Assembly: GCF_000471965.1 (NCBI RefSeq)
Contig: NC_022550.1
Span: 1 to 64,000, forward strand
Direction of reading: 5' to 3'
Origin: Blattabacterium sp. (Nauphoeta cinerea)
GTDB lineage: Bacteria > Bacteroidota > Bacteroidia > Flavobacteriales > Blattabacteriaceae
Length of the DNA: 64,000 bases
The notes under the pieces are model-generated. The model had not been told where the DNA came from. It ran no database searches and saw only the letters and a list, made by a program, of their open reading frames with translations. A program made the translations under genes and the position numbers. Below, piece after piece: positions 53,696 through 63,508 of this stretch; position 1 is the first letter of the stretch; the number at the start of each line of letters is the position of its first letter.

Positions 53696-54270
53696 ATAAA
53701 ACGTATATTTTTTTTTATTGTTTTATTTATTATATCTTGTTATCTTGGAATAAGTTTATGGTCAATAAGAAAAAGTTATGATTCTATTAATTATATTCCA
53801 TATAATACATTTGGTGTTGTTTTAGGGACTTCTAAGTATTTACATGGAGGAGGTGTTAATGCTTATTTTAAGTATAGAATAGATGCTGCTTATTTCCTTT
53901 TTCGTCATAAAAAAATACGTTATCTCATTGTAAGTGGAGATAATAGAGATAAGAACTATAATGAACCTAAAATGATGAAAAAAGAATTAATTAAAAAAGG
54001 GATTCCTTCTCATTTTATATATGAAGATTTTTATGGAATTAGTACTTTGCATTCCATTGTTAGGGTTTATAAAATTTTTCATCAAAAAAATTTACAATTA
54101 TTTCTCAAAAATTTCATAATGAGAGAGCTATTTTTATAGGAAATTGTTTAGGATTAGATGTAATTGGATTTAATGCTAAAAGTCTATCTTTTGATAGTAA
54201 AATACAATTCAGAGAAGTTTTTGCAAGAATTAAGGCTTTGTGGGATGTGATCATTAAAGATTTAAGATAA
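53696..54270 (+). pseudogene. SanA-like protein (DUF218/ElyC family), frameshifted and without a normal start codon
   Basis: The decoded protein resembles E. coli SanA. A membrane anchor KRIFFFIVLFIIS is followed by PYNTFGVVLGTSKYLHGGG, YRIDAAYFLF, LIVSGDNRDKNYNEPKMM and DFYGISTLHSIVRVYKIF. After a run of seven A at 54084-54090 the frame ends 51 bases later. With eight A it continues KFTIISQKFHNERAIFIG and ends ALWDVIIKDLR at 54270. The 5' end has no ATG, GTG or TTG in frame; the only initiator-like codon near KRIFFF is ATA at 53696. SanA contributes to envelope barrier function at high temperature. Two defects suggest a pseudogene, though the rest is well preserved. The end overlaps menD by nine bases. 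Confidence 0.82.
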
Positions 54271-55950
54271 AGAAGATAAGTATTTTTTCAAAATTTTAGC
54301 ATTATTAGATTTTTGAGTATTGATTTCTAATAATCGAGGTTGATTTGATTGTTTCCAGAAACATAATAGACTATTTTTTAAAGCATTATGATTGGATGCT
54401 TTTTCGTATTTTAAATGATACATTTCGCATATTTTTTCCGCAGAAAAAATATGTTTTGTTTCAAAAAAATTGAATGTTTTTTCAGAAAATTTATTTTCTG
54501 AAATAAACTTAAAAATGTTCCCTCCCCCATTGTTAATAAGTATAATACGAAAATTTTTCGGAATATAATTATTCCACAAAGCATTTCCATCATAAAAAAA
54601 ACTTATATCTCCAATAATTAATGTAACAGTTTTTTTTATGATAGCAGCAGAACCTATAGCAGTAGAAACGCATCCATCAATTCCTGAAGTCCCACGATTG
54701 CAATAAGATTTAATAGAGTATTTTTTTTGATCAAAAAGTTGATAATATCTTACGACCATACTATTTCCTAATTGTAGGACAGTATTATTAGGAATAGATT
54801 TAAATACAAAAAATAAAACTTTTAAATCTGAGAAACTCCTTTCTTTTTTTAAAAAAGAATTATGTTTCTTTATTTTTTCTTTTCTTATTTTTTCCCATTT
54901 TTTTCTGTAATCTGAAGTATAAATAGATATCTTATTAAGATTATAAAAAATTTTAAAAAATGATTCTGGATTGATAGGCCAATAAGTAGTTAATTTATAA
55001 TAGGTATCCGGATAATTTTCATAATGTTCCCCGATATGCCAATGATGTATTGGAGGATATTTTCTCAAAAAGAATTTTATTTTCTTAGATATAATATTTA
55101 TTCCAATAGTTAATAAAATATGAGGTTTCAAATTTCTCCATTTATTAGAAGTCATATTAAAAATAAGTTGATCTATATTTGAGAAAAAAAATTTTCCGTA
55201 TACATGAGATGTGGTTTCTGTGAAAATGACGATAGTAGGATCCAAGCTTAATTTTCTTAAAATTTTTTTCATATTCTTTTCCGGATAATATAATCCCAAT
55301 AAAATCATTTTTCTTTCATATTTTTTCCATATGTATTGTTCTTTTTTATAATCATATGTTTCAATACAATTTTTAACAGGTATAGATTTTATAATTTTAG
55401 GTTTTACTTGTAAATGATTTGTGGTATTATAAAGTGGTTCTGAAAATGGAATATTAATATGTATAGGTTTTTTTTTCAAAATACATTTATTGATTGATTC
55501 ATTGATCAATCTATCATTATACCACATTCCTGATTTAGATTCACTTTCAATCAGTTGAATAGAAGTTTCTACATGTTTTTGAAAAATATTTTCCTGATGA
55601 ATCGATTGGCCTTCGAATACATCTACAATTTCTTTTGGTCTATCTGCGCTTATTAAAATAAGTGGAATATTTTGATAAAAAGCTTCCGTAATTGCGGGAT
55701 AATAATTTACAACGGCAGATCCAGAAGTGCAACTCATGACTACAGGTTTTCTTATTTGTTGTGCTATTCCTAAAGCAAAAAAACCTGCACATCGTTCGTC
55801 TACAATACTATAAGTTTTAAAATCTTTATGTTGAGTAAAATGTATAATAATTGGAGCATTTCTAGATCCTGGAGATATAATTATATGAAATATAGATTTT
55901 GCTTTTAAAATCACCCCTAAACTTTGCACAATTTTTTTACTTGAATACAT
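54262..55950 (-). CDS. menD: 2-succinyl-5-enolpyruvyl-6-hydroxy-3-cyclohexene-1-carboxylate synthase
   Basis: MenD is a thiamine diphosphate enzyme joining isochorismate and 2-oxoglutarate in menaquinone synthesis. The 562-residue protein has the N-terminal FHIIISPGSRNAPIIIHFTQ and the YSIVDERCAGFFALGIAQ segment with the conserved ThDP-activating Glu. VVMSCTSGSAVVNYYPAITE follows, then a C-terminal ThDP-binding region GNSMVVRYYQL, IIGDISFFYDGNALWN and LINNGGGNIF. It is the last gene of the prfB-speA-speB-cmk-fabG-menD run. Confidence 0.94.
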   Translation of the reverse strand: MYSSKKIVQSLGVILKAKSIFHIIISPGSRNAPIIIHFTQHKDFKTYSIVDERCAGFFALGIAQQIRKPVVMSCTSGSAVVNYYPAITEAFYQNIPLILISADRPKEIVDVFEGQSIHQENIFQKHVETSIQLIESESKSGMWYNDRLINESINKCILKKKPIHINIPFSEPLYNTTNHLQVKPKIIKSIPVKNCIETYDYKKEQYIWKKYERKMILLGLYYPEKNMKKILRKLSLDPTIVIFTETTSHVYGKFFFSNIDQLIFNMTSNKWRNLKPHILLTIGINIISKKIKFFLRKYPPIHHWHIGEHYENYPDTYYKLTTYWPINPESFFKIFYNLNKISIYTSDYRKKWEKIRKEKIKKHNSFLKKERSFSDLKVLFFVFKSIPNNTVLQLGNSMVVRYYQLFDQKKYSIKSYCNRGTSGIDGCVSTAIGSAAIIKKTVTLIIGDISFFYDGNALWNNYIPKNFRIILINNGGGNIFKFISENKFSEKTFNFFETKHIFSAEKICEMYHLKYEKASNHNALKNSLLCFWKQSNQPRLLEINTQKSNNAKILKKYLSSLS

Positions 55951-55957
55951 TCACGAT

Positions 55958-56692
55958 TTAAATTAACCCTCCGTTTACATTTAACACAGTACCGGTAATA
56001 TAATTTGATAAATCTGAAGCGAGGAACAAAACTGAATTAGCTATATCTTGAGGCGTTCCTGGTCTTTTTAATGGAATGTTTTTTATCCAATCTTCTTTTA
56101 TTTTAGATTTAAAATGAGCATTCATTTTTGTTACGATATATCCAGGAGCAATGGCATTACAACGAATATTTTTTTTTCCTAATTCTCTAGCTATTGATTT
56201 TGTAAATCCAATAATTCCTGCTTTAGATGCGGCATAATTAGATTGACCAATATTTCCCGTCAATCCTACAACAGAACTCATATTAATAATACTTCCTTTT
56301 TTTTGTTTCATCATAGGATGAATAGCGTGTTTTGTTAAATTAAATATAGAATATAAATTCGTTTTCATGACATAATCCCAATCCTTTTTCGATATTTTCA
56401 ATATAAAATTATCTCTTATAATTCCTGCATTATTCACTAATATATCTATACCACCATATTTTTGGGTCACTTTTTTCACTAGATTTTTCGATGAATTAAA
56501 ATCCGCAAGATCTATTTTATATGTTTTCACTAAATCTTTAAATTCGAATTCTAATTTTTTTGCTTCCTTTTTTGAGGATAAAAATGTAGAAATAACATTA
56601 GCTCCATGTTGTACAAGAGTTTTGACTATAGATTGGCCTATATCTCCTGAACCTCCTGTCACTATAGCTATTTTTCCATTTAATAATTTCAT
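55958..56692 (-). CDS. fabG: 3-oxoacyl-ACP reductase FabG
   Basis: FabG reduces 3-oxoacyl-ACP with NADPH in fatty-acid elongation; the next step would use the FabZ domain found in this window. The 244-residue short-chain dehydrogenase has the cofactor motif IVTGGSGDIGQSIVKTL. NNAGIIRDNFILK lies near 88, the catalytic Ser is in INMSSVVGLTGN, and YxxxK is in QSNYAASKAGIIGFTKS. NVNGG is at the C-terminus. Its start overlaps the cmk stop by four bases. Confidence 0.95.
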   Translation of the reverse strand: MKLLNGKIAIVTGGSGDIGQSIVKTLVQHGANVISTFLSSKKEAKKLEFEFKDLVKTYKIDLADFNSSKNLVKKVTQKYGGIDILVNNAGIIRDNFILKISKKDWDYVMKTNLYSIFNLTKHAIHPMMKQKKGSIINMSSVVGLTGNIGQSNYAASKAGIIGFTKSIARELGKKNIRCNAIAPGYIVTKMNAHFKSKIKEDWIKNIPLKRPGTPQDIANSVLFLASDLSNYITGTVLNVNGGLI

Positions 56693-57393
56693 ATTATGTT
56701 TATTTTTTTTCTTTTGTTAATTAATTGAAAAATAAAATTTAATTGTTCTTCTATACTTAAAAATGTATTATCTATTTCTATGGAATCTATAGGTTTTTTC
56801 AAGGGGGAAATATTTCGTGAAGTATCCATTATATCTCTATAAATTAGGTTTTTTTTGACTTCTTCATAAGAAACTTCATATCCTCTTTTTTTTAGATCTT
56901 GATATCTTCTGTAAGAACGAATTTCTATAGATCCTTTCATGAATATTTTTAATTCCGATTTAGGAAATACATAATTTCCTGCATCTCTTCCATCTATAAC
57001 GATTCCTTTGTTTTTTCCAATATTTCTTTGTATAAGAGTTAATTTTTTTCTAACCTCTGGAAGTTGCGCTATTAAACTGACTTTAGTTGCTACTTTTTCG
57101 GATCTTATTTTAGATTGAATATTTTCTTCGTTTAAAAAAATATCTGTTCGATTATATTTTTTGTTCCATTTAAATTTCAAATTTATCTCTTTCAAAAGAG
57201 GAATAAAATTTTGTACATTCCACAAATCACTATCAAAAACCTTTTTTTGAATAGCAAATAAAGTTACGCTTCTATACATAGCTCCACTATCAACGTAATG
57301 ATATTGTAATTTTTGGGAAATGGCTTTAGCTAAAGTACTTTTTCCAGATGAAGAATATCCATCTATAGCTATGACAATTTTTCTATTATTCAT
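56689..57393 (-). CDS. cmk: Cytidylate kinase
   Basis: Cmk phosphorylates CMP and dCMP. The 234-residue protein has the P-loop AIDGYSSSGKSTLAKAISQK near residue 10 and YHYVDSGAMYRSVTL near 32. GIVIDGRDAGNYVFPKSELK (about residues 130-149) is the family signature. RSYRRYQDLKKRGYEVSYEE and RDIMDTSRNISPLKKP follow and form the substrate lid. It sits directly before fabG with overlapping stop and start codons. Confidence 0.95.
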   Translation of the reverse strand: MNNRKIVIAIDGYSSSGKSTLAKAISQKLQYHYVDSGAMYRSVTLFAIQKKVFDSDLWNVQNFIPLLKEINLKFKWNKKYNRTDIFLNEENIQSKIRSEKVATKVSLIAQLPEVRKKLTLIQRNIGKNKGIVIDGRDAGNYVFPKSELKIFMKGSIEIRSYRRYQDLKKRGYEVSYEEVKKNLIYRDIMDTSRNISPLKKPIDSIEIDNTFLSIEEQLNFIFQLINKRKKINII

Positions 57394-57409
57394 ATGGATG
57401 AATTCACAT

Positions 57410-58273
57410 TTATATGATATGTTTATACGATAGTAATTTATAATAAAGTTTTACGGTTAAAAAATCTGTAGAATATTCCTTTTTATTAGGTAAAAGCTCA
57501 ACAATATCAAATCCTATTACATTTTTACTTTTAAAAACTTCTTTCAAAAATATTAAAGTGGGATACCAAGATAAACCTCCCGGCTCTGGAGTTCCTGTAG
57601 AAGGTGCTATGCTAGGATCAAAAACATCTATATCTATACTTATGAATACATTTTTAGACAATTTATGAATAGCATCTTGCATCCATAAATCATTTTGATA
57701 AATTTCATGCATATAAAATATATTTCCTTTTTGAATATATTTTTTCTCTATTATATCCATACTACGAATTCCTATTTGGATTAAAGAATGTTTTTGGGAT
57801 GCTTCATACATAGAACAAGCATGATTATAAGGATTTCCTTTGTATATAGGACGTAAATCTGCATGTGCATCCATATGAAGAATACTTAAATTCGTATATT
57901 GTTCTCCGAAAGCTCTAATACTACCTATTGATATTGAGTGATCTCCGCCTATAAACGTTATAAATTTTTTTTTAGAAATATATTTTTTTGTAGTATTATA
58001 TACTTTTTCAACCATTATTTTTGTAGATTCTGAATAATTTACAACAGAAGGGGCAAGAAAAATTCCTTTTCTATATACTTCTGAATTGGTTTCAATATCA
58101 TATAATTCTATGTGTTTTGCTGCAGATAAAAAAGCTTTAGGACCTTTTCTAGCCCCTTTTTTCCATGTTTGAGTATAATCATATGGAACCGGGATAAGTA
58201 CCGTTTTAGATTTTTCAAGTGTTGCATACTTTTTAGGGATTTCCGCAAAAGTTTTTTTTGTATTTAATTTCAA
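57410..58273 (-). CDS. speB: Agmatinase (arginase/agmatinase family ureohydrolase)
   Basis: The enzyme cleaves agmatine to putrescine and urea. The 287-residue protein has the binuclear Mn ligands in FIGGDHSISIGSIRAFGEQ, MDAHADLRP and SIDIDVFDPSIAPSTGTPEP. The GTPEPGG segment and the position directly after arginine decarboxylase favour agmatinase over arginase. Its ATG overlaps the speA stop by four bases. The urea released could feed urease, which is known from Blattabacterium but is not in this window. Confidence 0.9.
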   Translation of the reverse strand: MKLNTKKTFAEIPKKYATLEKSKTVLIPVPYDYTQTWKKGARKGPKAFLSAAKHIELYDIETNSEVYRKGIFLAPSVVNYSESTKIMVEKVYNTTKKYISKKKFITFIGGDHSISIGSIRAFGEQYTNLSILHMDAHADLRPIYKGNPYNHACSMYEASQKHSLIQIGIRSMDIIEKKYIQKGNIFYMHEIYQNDLWMQDAIHKLSKNVFISIDIDVFDPSIAPSTGTPEPGGLSWYPTLIFLKEVFKSKNVIGFDIVELLPNKKEYSTDFLTVKLYYKLLSYKHII

Positions 58274-59661
58274 TAACCTAATATTTTTAGAACTTCTTCC
58301 GGACTTTGTGATTGACGAAATATTTTGTACACAAAATTTTTTTTTTTGTCATAATCTATCAATATATGAATAGGTTGAGGAATTAAACAATGATGGACCC
58401 CGCCATATCCACTAATTGTATCTTGATAAGCTCCAGTATTGAAAAATCCAATATAAAGCGGAATTTTTTGTTGAAAACAAGGAAGATATATTGCATTCAT
58501 ATGTTGTTCTGAATTATAATAATCATCACTATCACATGTTAACCCCCCCAAAAAAACTCTTTCATAAGAATCATCCCAACGATTAATTGCCATCATAATA
58601 AATCTACGACTTATTGCCCAAGTATCAGGAAGTGTAGTCATAAAAGAACTATCTATCATATTCCATTTTTCTCTATCATTTTGACGTTTCTGATTGAGGA
58701 TTTGATATAAAATTCCCCCACTTTCTCCTACAGTATAAGCCCCAAACTCTGTATAAATATGGGGTTCTGAAATATTTTCTTTTCTACAAAATTTTTTTAT
58801 CTGGTAAACAATTTCATTAGTCATGTATTCATAATCATATTTAAAAGACATAGATGTCTTAATAGGAAAACCTCCTCCTATATTTAAAATTTCTAATTCT
58901 GGTGCTATTTTTTTTAATTTAGCATAAATATGCAAACATTTGAAAAGTTCATTCCAATAATAAGCAGTATCTTTTATTCCTGTATTTATAAAAAAATGTA
59001 ACATTTTTAATGCAACTTTAGGGTTATTTTTTATTCTGTTTAAATAAAAAATAATAATATCTTTGTATCCTATTCCTAATCTAGAGGTATAAAATTCAAA
59101 TTTAGGTTCTTCCTCAGAAGCTATGCGTATTCCTAATTTAAAAGGATAATTAATAACTAAACTTAGTTTTTCTAATTCATCTGAATTATCTAATATTGGG
59201 ATTGTATTATAAAATCCGTTATTGATAAGTTCTGATATATTTTCAATATAATTTTCAGTTTTAAATCCATTGCATATAATTTCAATATTCTTAGTAGTTT
59301 TCCCTTTTTTATAAAGATTTTTAACAATTTCTATATCATAAGCATACGAAGTTTCGATGCTAATGTTATTTTTTAAAGCTTCTTCTAAAACAAAAGAAAA
59401 ATGAGAACTTTTTGTACAATAACAATAAGTATATTTGTTATTATATTGATTGGAATGAATAGCTTTTTCAAACCATTTCCTGGCTTTTCGTATATTTTGA
59501 GATATTTTGGGTAAATATGTAAATTTTAATGGAGTTCCATATTTTTTTATAAGATCCATTAATGGAATTCCGTGGAATTCTAAAAAATTATTTTTTATAG
59601 AAAATTCCTCAGTAGGAAAATCAAAGGTTTGATCTATAAGATCAGAATAACGGATTTTCAT
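58270..59661 (-). CDS. speA: Arginine decarboxylase (PLP-dependent, flavobacterial type)
   Basis: The enzyme would convert arginine to agmatine. The 463-residue fold-III decarboxylase has the PLP lysine in YCYCTKSSHFSFVLEEAL near residue 82 and the phosphate-binding EILNIGGGFPIKTS near 257. The C-terminal catalytic segment is GLTCDSDDYY. It is shorter than E. coli SpeA (about 630 residues), but flavobacterial arginine decarboxylases of this size lie next to agmatinase as here. Other basic amino-acid substrates cannot be excluded by sequence. A 10-bp tandem duplication covers its start codon. Confidence 0.85.
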   Translation of the reverse strand: MKIRYSDLIDQTFDFPTEEFSIKNNFLEFHGIPLMDLIKKYGTPLKFTYLPKISQNIRKARKWFEKAIHSNQYNNKYTYCYCTKSSHFSFVLEEALKNNISIETSYAYDIEIVKNLYKKGKTTKNIEIICNGFKTENYIENISELINNGFYNTIPILDNSDELEKLSLVINYPFKLGIRIASEEEPKFEFYTSRLGIGYKDIIIFYLNRIKNNPKVALKMLHFFINTGIKDTAYYWNELFKCLHIYAKLKKIAPELEILNIGGGFPIKTSMSFKYDYEYMTNEIVYQIKKFCRKENISEPHIYTEFGAYTVGESGGILYQILNQKRQNDREKWNMIDSSFMTTLPDTWAISRRFIMMAINRWDDSYERVFLGGLTCDSDDYYNSEQHMNAIYLPCFQQKIPLYIGFFNTGAYQDTISGYGGVHHCLIPQPIHILIDYDKKKNFVYKIFRQSQSPEEVLKILGY

Positions 59662-59675
59662 TGAATTTCATTGAA
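59656..59675. repeat. 10-bp tandem duplication at the speA start codon
   Basis: TTTCATTGAA occurs twice in a row in plus-strand orientation. Each copy contains a minus-strand ATG. Only the downstream ATG (59661) is in frame; the extra one (59671) is out of frame and soon reaches a stop. The duplicate could lower initiation by offering a decoy start. Confidence 0.75.
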
Positions 59676-59683
59676 TAATAAAA

Positions 59684-60778
59684 TTAATTTGTATTTTTTT
59701 TACTTTCTTTATTATAGATTAAAAATTTTTTTAAAAAAATATCTATTTCTCCATCCAAAATAGATTGAACTTGTGTAGTTTCATAACCGGTTCTTAAATC
59801 TTTTACTAATTTATAAGGATGCATAATATAGTTTCTAATTTGAGACCCCCATTCTATTTTTTTTTTTTGGATTTTCTTTTTTTTATTTTTTTTAATCATT
59901 TCTATTTCAAATAATCTAGATTTCAATAATTGCAAAGCTTTTTGACGGTTTTGTATTTGAGAACGTGATTCTGTATTGACTATAATAATCCCTGTAGGAA
60001 TATGATGTAATCTTACTCCTGTTTCTACTTTATTAACATTTTGTCCTCCTGCTCCACTAGAACGAAAAGTTTCCCATTGTATATCTGATGTTTTAATATC
60101 TATATGAATTTCTTCATTGATCATAGGATAAACATATACAGAAGAAAAAGAAGTATGACGTTTTGAATTACTATCAAATGGAGAAATTCTAATTAATCTA
60201 TGTACTCCATTTTCTCCTTTTAAATATCCAAAAGCATAAAGGCCATCAATCTCCAAAGTAACAGATTTGATCCCAGTAATATCTCCAGATACATGATGAA
60301 TCTTTTTAACTGAAAAATTTCTTTTTTCTGCCCACATAAAATACATTCTCATTAACATAGAAGTCCAATCACAACTTTCTGTTCCTCCAGCCCCAGAAGA
60401 TATTTGTAATATAGCATTGAAAGAATCTTCTTTTTCTGAAAGAATATTTTTAAATTCTATATTTAAAAGCAATTTTTTTGTTTTATAAAATTGAATTTCT
60501 AATTCTTTTTCTAAATTTTCTTCTTTACAAAAAGCAAATATTATTTCTAATTCTTCAAAAGCATTTTTTAATTCCATAAAATCTTTTATACACGTTCTCA
60601 TGTTATGTATGTATTTTATAGAATTTTTTTTATATTTTTTATAATTTTTCCAGAAATCAGGGTTTAATGTTTTTTCTTGTTCTTTATTTATATTTTCTTT
60701 TATTTGATCTATTTTTAAAATATCATAAATTTTATGAATTCTTTCTGAAATAGATTGTATTTCTTCTTTTCTTATCAT
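59684..60778 (-). CDS. prfB: Peptide chain release factor 2, in a single frame
   Basis: RF2 ends translation at UGA and UAA. The 364-residue protein has the tripeptide anticodon SPF in [18 protein letters not shown] and the hydrolysis motif GGQ in [18 protein letters not shown]. In many bacteria prfB needs a +1 programmed frameshift at an in-frame UGA near codon 25. Here the same region ([20 protein letters not shown]) is read straight through with no stop, so that autoregulation is absent. It starts the six-gene minus-strand run. Confidence 0.94.
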   Translation of the reverse strand: MIRKEEIQSISERIHKIYDILKIDQIKENINKEQEKTLNPDFWKNYKKYKKNSIKYIHNMRTCIKDFMELKNAFEELEIIFAFCKEENLEKELEIQFYKTKKLLLNIEFKNILSEKEDSFNAILQISSGAGGTESCDWTSMLMRMYFMWAEKRNFSVKKIHHVSGDITGIKSVTLEIDGLYAFGYLKGENGVHRLIRISPFDSNSKRHTSFSSVYVYPMINEEIHIDIKTSDIQWETFRSSGAGGQNVNKVETGVRLHHIPTGIIIVNTESRSQIQNRQKALQLLKSRLFEIEMIKKNKKKKIQKKKIEWGSQIRNYIMHPYKLVKDLRTGYETTQVQSILDGEIDIFLKKFLIYNKESKKNTN

Positions 60779-60872
60779 AATGCGAAAATAAATATTTTGA
60801 AATAATTAGTTTTGACAACTATGCTGATTCCAAATTTTTTTTATATTATGAAATATTAATTTCATTCTTAAT

Positions 60873-63497
60873 ATGAATTACAATAAGTTTACGATAAAAT
60901 CACAGGAAGTTATACAAGAGGCGCAACATTTTGCATTAAAAAATAATCATCAATCTATTGAAAATGCACATATTTTAAACTCAATCTTAAAAATTGAAGA
61001 AAATATCATTCCTTTTATTCTAAATAAATTAAAAATAAATTCTAAATCAATAATCATTGGATTAGATCATATTATTTCCTCTTATCCCAAAATTTTAAGT
61101 GGTACTTTTACTCAACATTTCAGTTCACATGTCACAAAAATGTTAAACATAGCAGAAAATTATGCGGATCTATTAAAAGATGATTTTATTTCTGTAGAGC
61201 ATATTTTTTACGGAATTTTTATGAGTTCTGATTCTACTTCAAAATTATTGAAACATCAAGGAATAACAGAAAAAAAAATAAAAGAAGTCATTGAAAGTAT
61301 AAGAAAAAAAAACGGAAAAGTGATTTCTTCTACAACAGAAAATATATATAATGCTTTAGATAAATATGCAAAAAATCTTAATAAATGGGCCTATAAAGGA
61401 AAATTGGATCCTGTTATTGGACGTGATGAAGAAATACGTAGGGTTTTACAAATTTTATCTAGAAGAACGAAAAACAATCCCATTTTAATTGGAGAAGCCG
61501 GAGTCGGAAAAACAGCTATTGCTGAAGGTTTAGCTCATCGTATTATTAGTGGAGATGTTCCAGATAATTTAAAAAATAAACAAGTATTTTCTTTAGATAT
61601 GGCTTCTTTAATTGCGGGAGCAAAATATAAAGGAGAATTTGAAGAACGTCTCAAAGCTGTAGTCAAAGAAGTCACATCTTCAGATGGAGAAATCATTTTG
61701 TTTATTGATGAAATTCATACTTTAGTTGGTGCAGGTGGAGGAGAAGGTTCTATGGATGCTGCTAACATTTTAAAACCAGCATTAGCCAGAGGAGAACTTA
61801 GAGCGATAGGGGCCACAACCCTAAATGAATACCAAAAATACTTCAGAATAGATAAAGCTTTAGAAAGAAGATTCCAACAAGTATATGTAGATGAACCTTC
61901 CATCGTTGATGCAATATCTATATTACGTGGAATTAAAGAAAAATATGAAAGTCATCATAAAGTAAGAATAAAAGATGAATCTATTATAGCGGCTGTAGAA
62001 TTATCTAAACGTTATATTAATGAACGTTTTTTACCAGATAAAGCAATAGATCTTGTAGATGAAGCAGCTTCAAAACTAAGAATGGAAATTAATTCTAAAC
62101 CAGAAGAGTTAGATGTATTACATAGAAAAATTATGCATATGGAAATACAAATAGAAGCTCTCAAAAGGGAAAATGACGAAAAACAATTAATTCCTTTAAA
62201 AAAAGAATTATCTAAATTAAATGAAGAAAAAATACAATTGCAAGCTCAGTGGCAAAATGAGAAAGATTTAGTTGAAGGAATTCAAAAAGCTAAAGATAAA
62301 ATAGAGAGCTTCAAATTTGAAGCAGAACAAGCAGAAAGATCAGGGGATTATGGAAGAGTAGCGGAATTAAGATATGGAAAAATAAAAGAAGAAGAAAAAA
62401 AAGTCAAAACGCTAGAAAATGAATTAAAAAAACAAGAAGATAAGGGAAAAAAAATGATACAAGAAGAAGTTTATAAAGAAGACATTGCTCAAATAGTATC
62501 TAAATGGACTGGAATTCCGGTTACAAAAATGTTGCAAAGTGAAAGAGAAAAATTATTGTTTTTAGAAAAAGAATTACATAAAAGAGTAATAGGACAAAAT
62601 GATGCTATTCAATCTATAGCAGATGCCATACGACGTTCTAGAGCAGGATTACAAGATGAGAAAAGACCTATAGGATCTTTTCTTTTTATGGGAAGCACGG
62701 GAGTCGGAAAAACAGAACTAGCTAAAACTTTAGCGGAATATTTGTTTGATGATGATAACAATATGGTTCGTATAGATATGAGTGAATATCAAGAGCGTCA
62801 TTCTGTAAGTAGATTCATAGGGGCTCCTCCTGGATATATAGGTTATGATGAAAGTGGACAATTAACAGAAGCTATACGTAGACGTCCTTATAGTGTTATT
62901 TTATTAGATGAAATAGAAAAGGCTCATTCAGATGTTTTTAACATTCTTTTACAAATTTTAGATGATGGAAGATTAACCGATAATAAAGGAAGAACTGTTA
63001 ATTTCACAAATACTATTATTATTATGACTTCCAATATAGGATCAGATCTTATTCAAGAAAATTTGTATCAAGAAGTTTCTTGTAACAGAATAGAAGCCAC
63101 AAAAAAAACTTTAATAGATTTATTAAAGAATATTATGAGACCTGAATTTATTAACCGTATAGATGAAATCATTTTGTTTAAACCTCTTTCTAGAAAAGAG
63201 ATAAAAGATATTGTAAAATTACAAATGAAAAAATTAGGAGATTTGCTATATCATAAAAAAAACATTTATATAGAATCGACGAATGAAGCAGTAGAATATT
63301 TATCAGAAAAAGGATACGATCCTCATTTTGGAGCGAGACCTTTGAAAAGAGTAATTCAACATGATATTTTAAATAATCTTTCCAAAGAAATGATAAAAGG
63401 AAAAATAAAAAAAAATCATAAAATTTTAATAGATTTTTTTAAAGAACAAGGAATTGTATTTAGACAATCAGATAAAATTGAAAATATCAATATTTAA
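60873..63497 (+). CDS. clpB: ATP-dependent disaggregase ClpB
   Basis: ClpB is the Hsp104-type hexameric chaperone that rescues aggregated proteins with DnaK. The 874-residue protein has the N-terminal substrate domain and first AAA domain with Walker [20 protein letters not shown] near residue 207. The coiled-coil middle domain (about 405-530) is rich in Lys and Glu. The second AAA domain has Walker [21 protein letters not shown] near 612. The middle domain distinguishes it from ClpC/ClpA. Symbionts often keep strong chaperone capacity. No clear heat-shock promoter is visible in the 94-bp spacer before it. Confidence 0.96.
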   Translation: MNYNKFTIKSQEVIQEAQHFALKNNHQSIENAHILNSILKIEENIIPFILNKLKINSKSIIIGLDHIISSYPKILSGTFTQHFSSHVTKMLNIAENYADLLKDDFISVEHIFYGIFMSSDSTSKLLKHQGITEKKIKEVIESIRKKNGKVISSTTENIYNALDKYAKNLNKWAYKGKLDPVIGRDEEIRRVLQILSRRTKNNPILIGEAGVGKTAIAEGLAHRIISGDVPDNLKNKQVFSLDMASLIAGAKYKGEFEERLKAVVKEVTSSDGEIILFIDEIHTLVGAGGGEGSMDAANILKPALARGELRAIGATTLNEYQKYFRIDKALERRFQQVYVDEPSIVDAISILRGIKEKYESHHKVRIKDESIIAAVELSKRYINERFLPDKAIDLVDEAASKLRMEINSKPEELDVLHRKIMHMEIQIEALKRENDEKQLIPLKKELSKLNEEKIQLQAQWQNEKDLVEGIQKAKDKIESFKFEAEQAERSGDYGRVAELRYGKIKEEEKKVKTLENELKKQEDKGKKMIQEEVYKEDIAQIVSKWTGIPVTKMLQSEREKLLFLEKELHKRVIGQNDAIQSIADAIRRSRAGLQDEKRPIGSFLFMGSTGVGKTELAKTLAEYLFDDDNNMVRIDMSEYQERHSVSRFIGAPPGYIGYDESGQLTEAIRRRPYSVILLDEIEKAHSDVFNILLQILDDGRLTDNKGRTVNFTNTIIIMTSNIGSDLIQENLYQEVSCNRIEATKKTLIDLLKNIMRPEFINRIDEIILFKPLSRKEIKDIVKLQMKKLGDLLYHKKNIYIESTNEAVEYLSEKGYDPHFGARPLKRVIQHDILNNLSKEMIKGKIKKNHKILIDFFKEQGIVFRQSDKIENINI

Positions 63498-63508
63498 AAT
63501 TTTAACAA

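Noticed and set aside
60812..60847. TTGACA and TATATT boxes upstream of clpB as a sigma70-like promoter
   Set aside because: The spacing is about 24 bp, too long, and Bacteroidota promoters use different -33/-7 elements.
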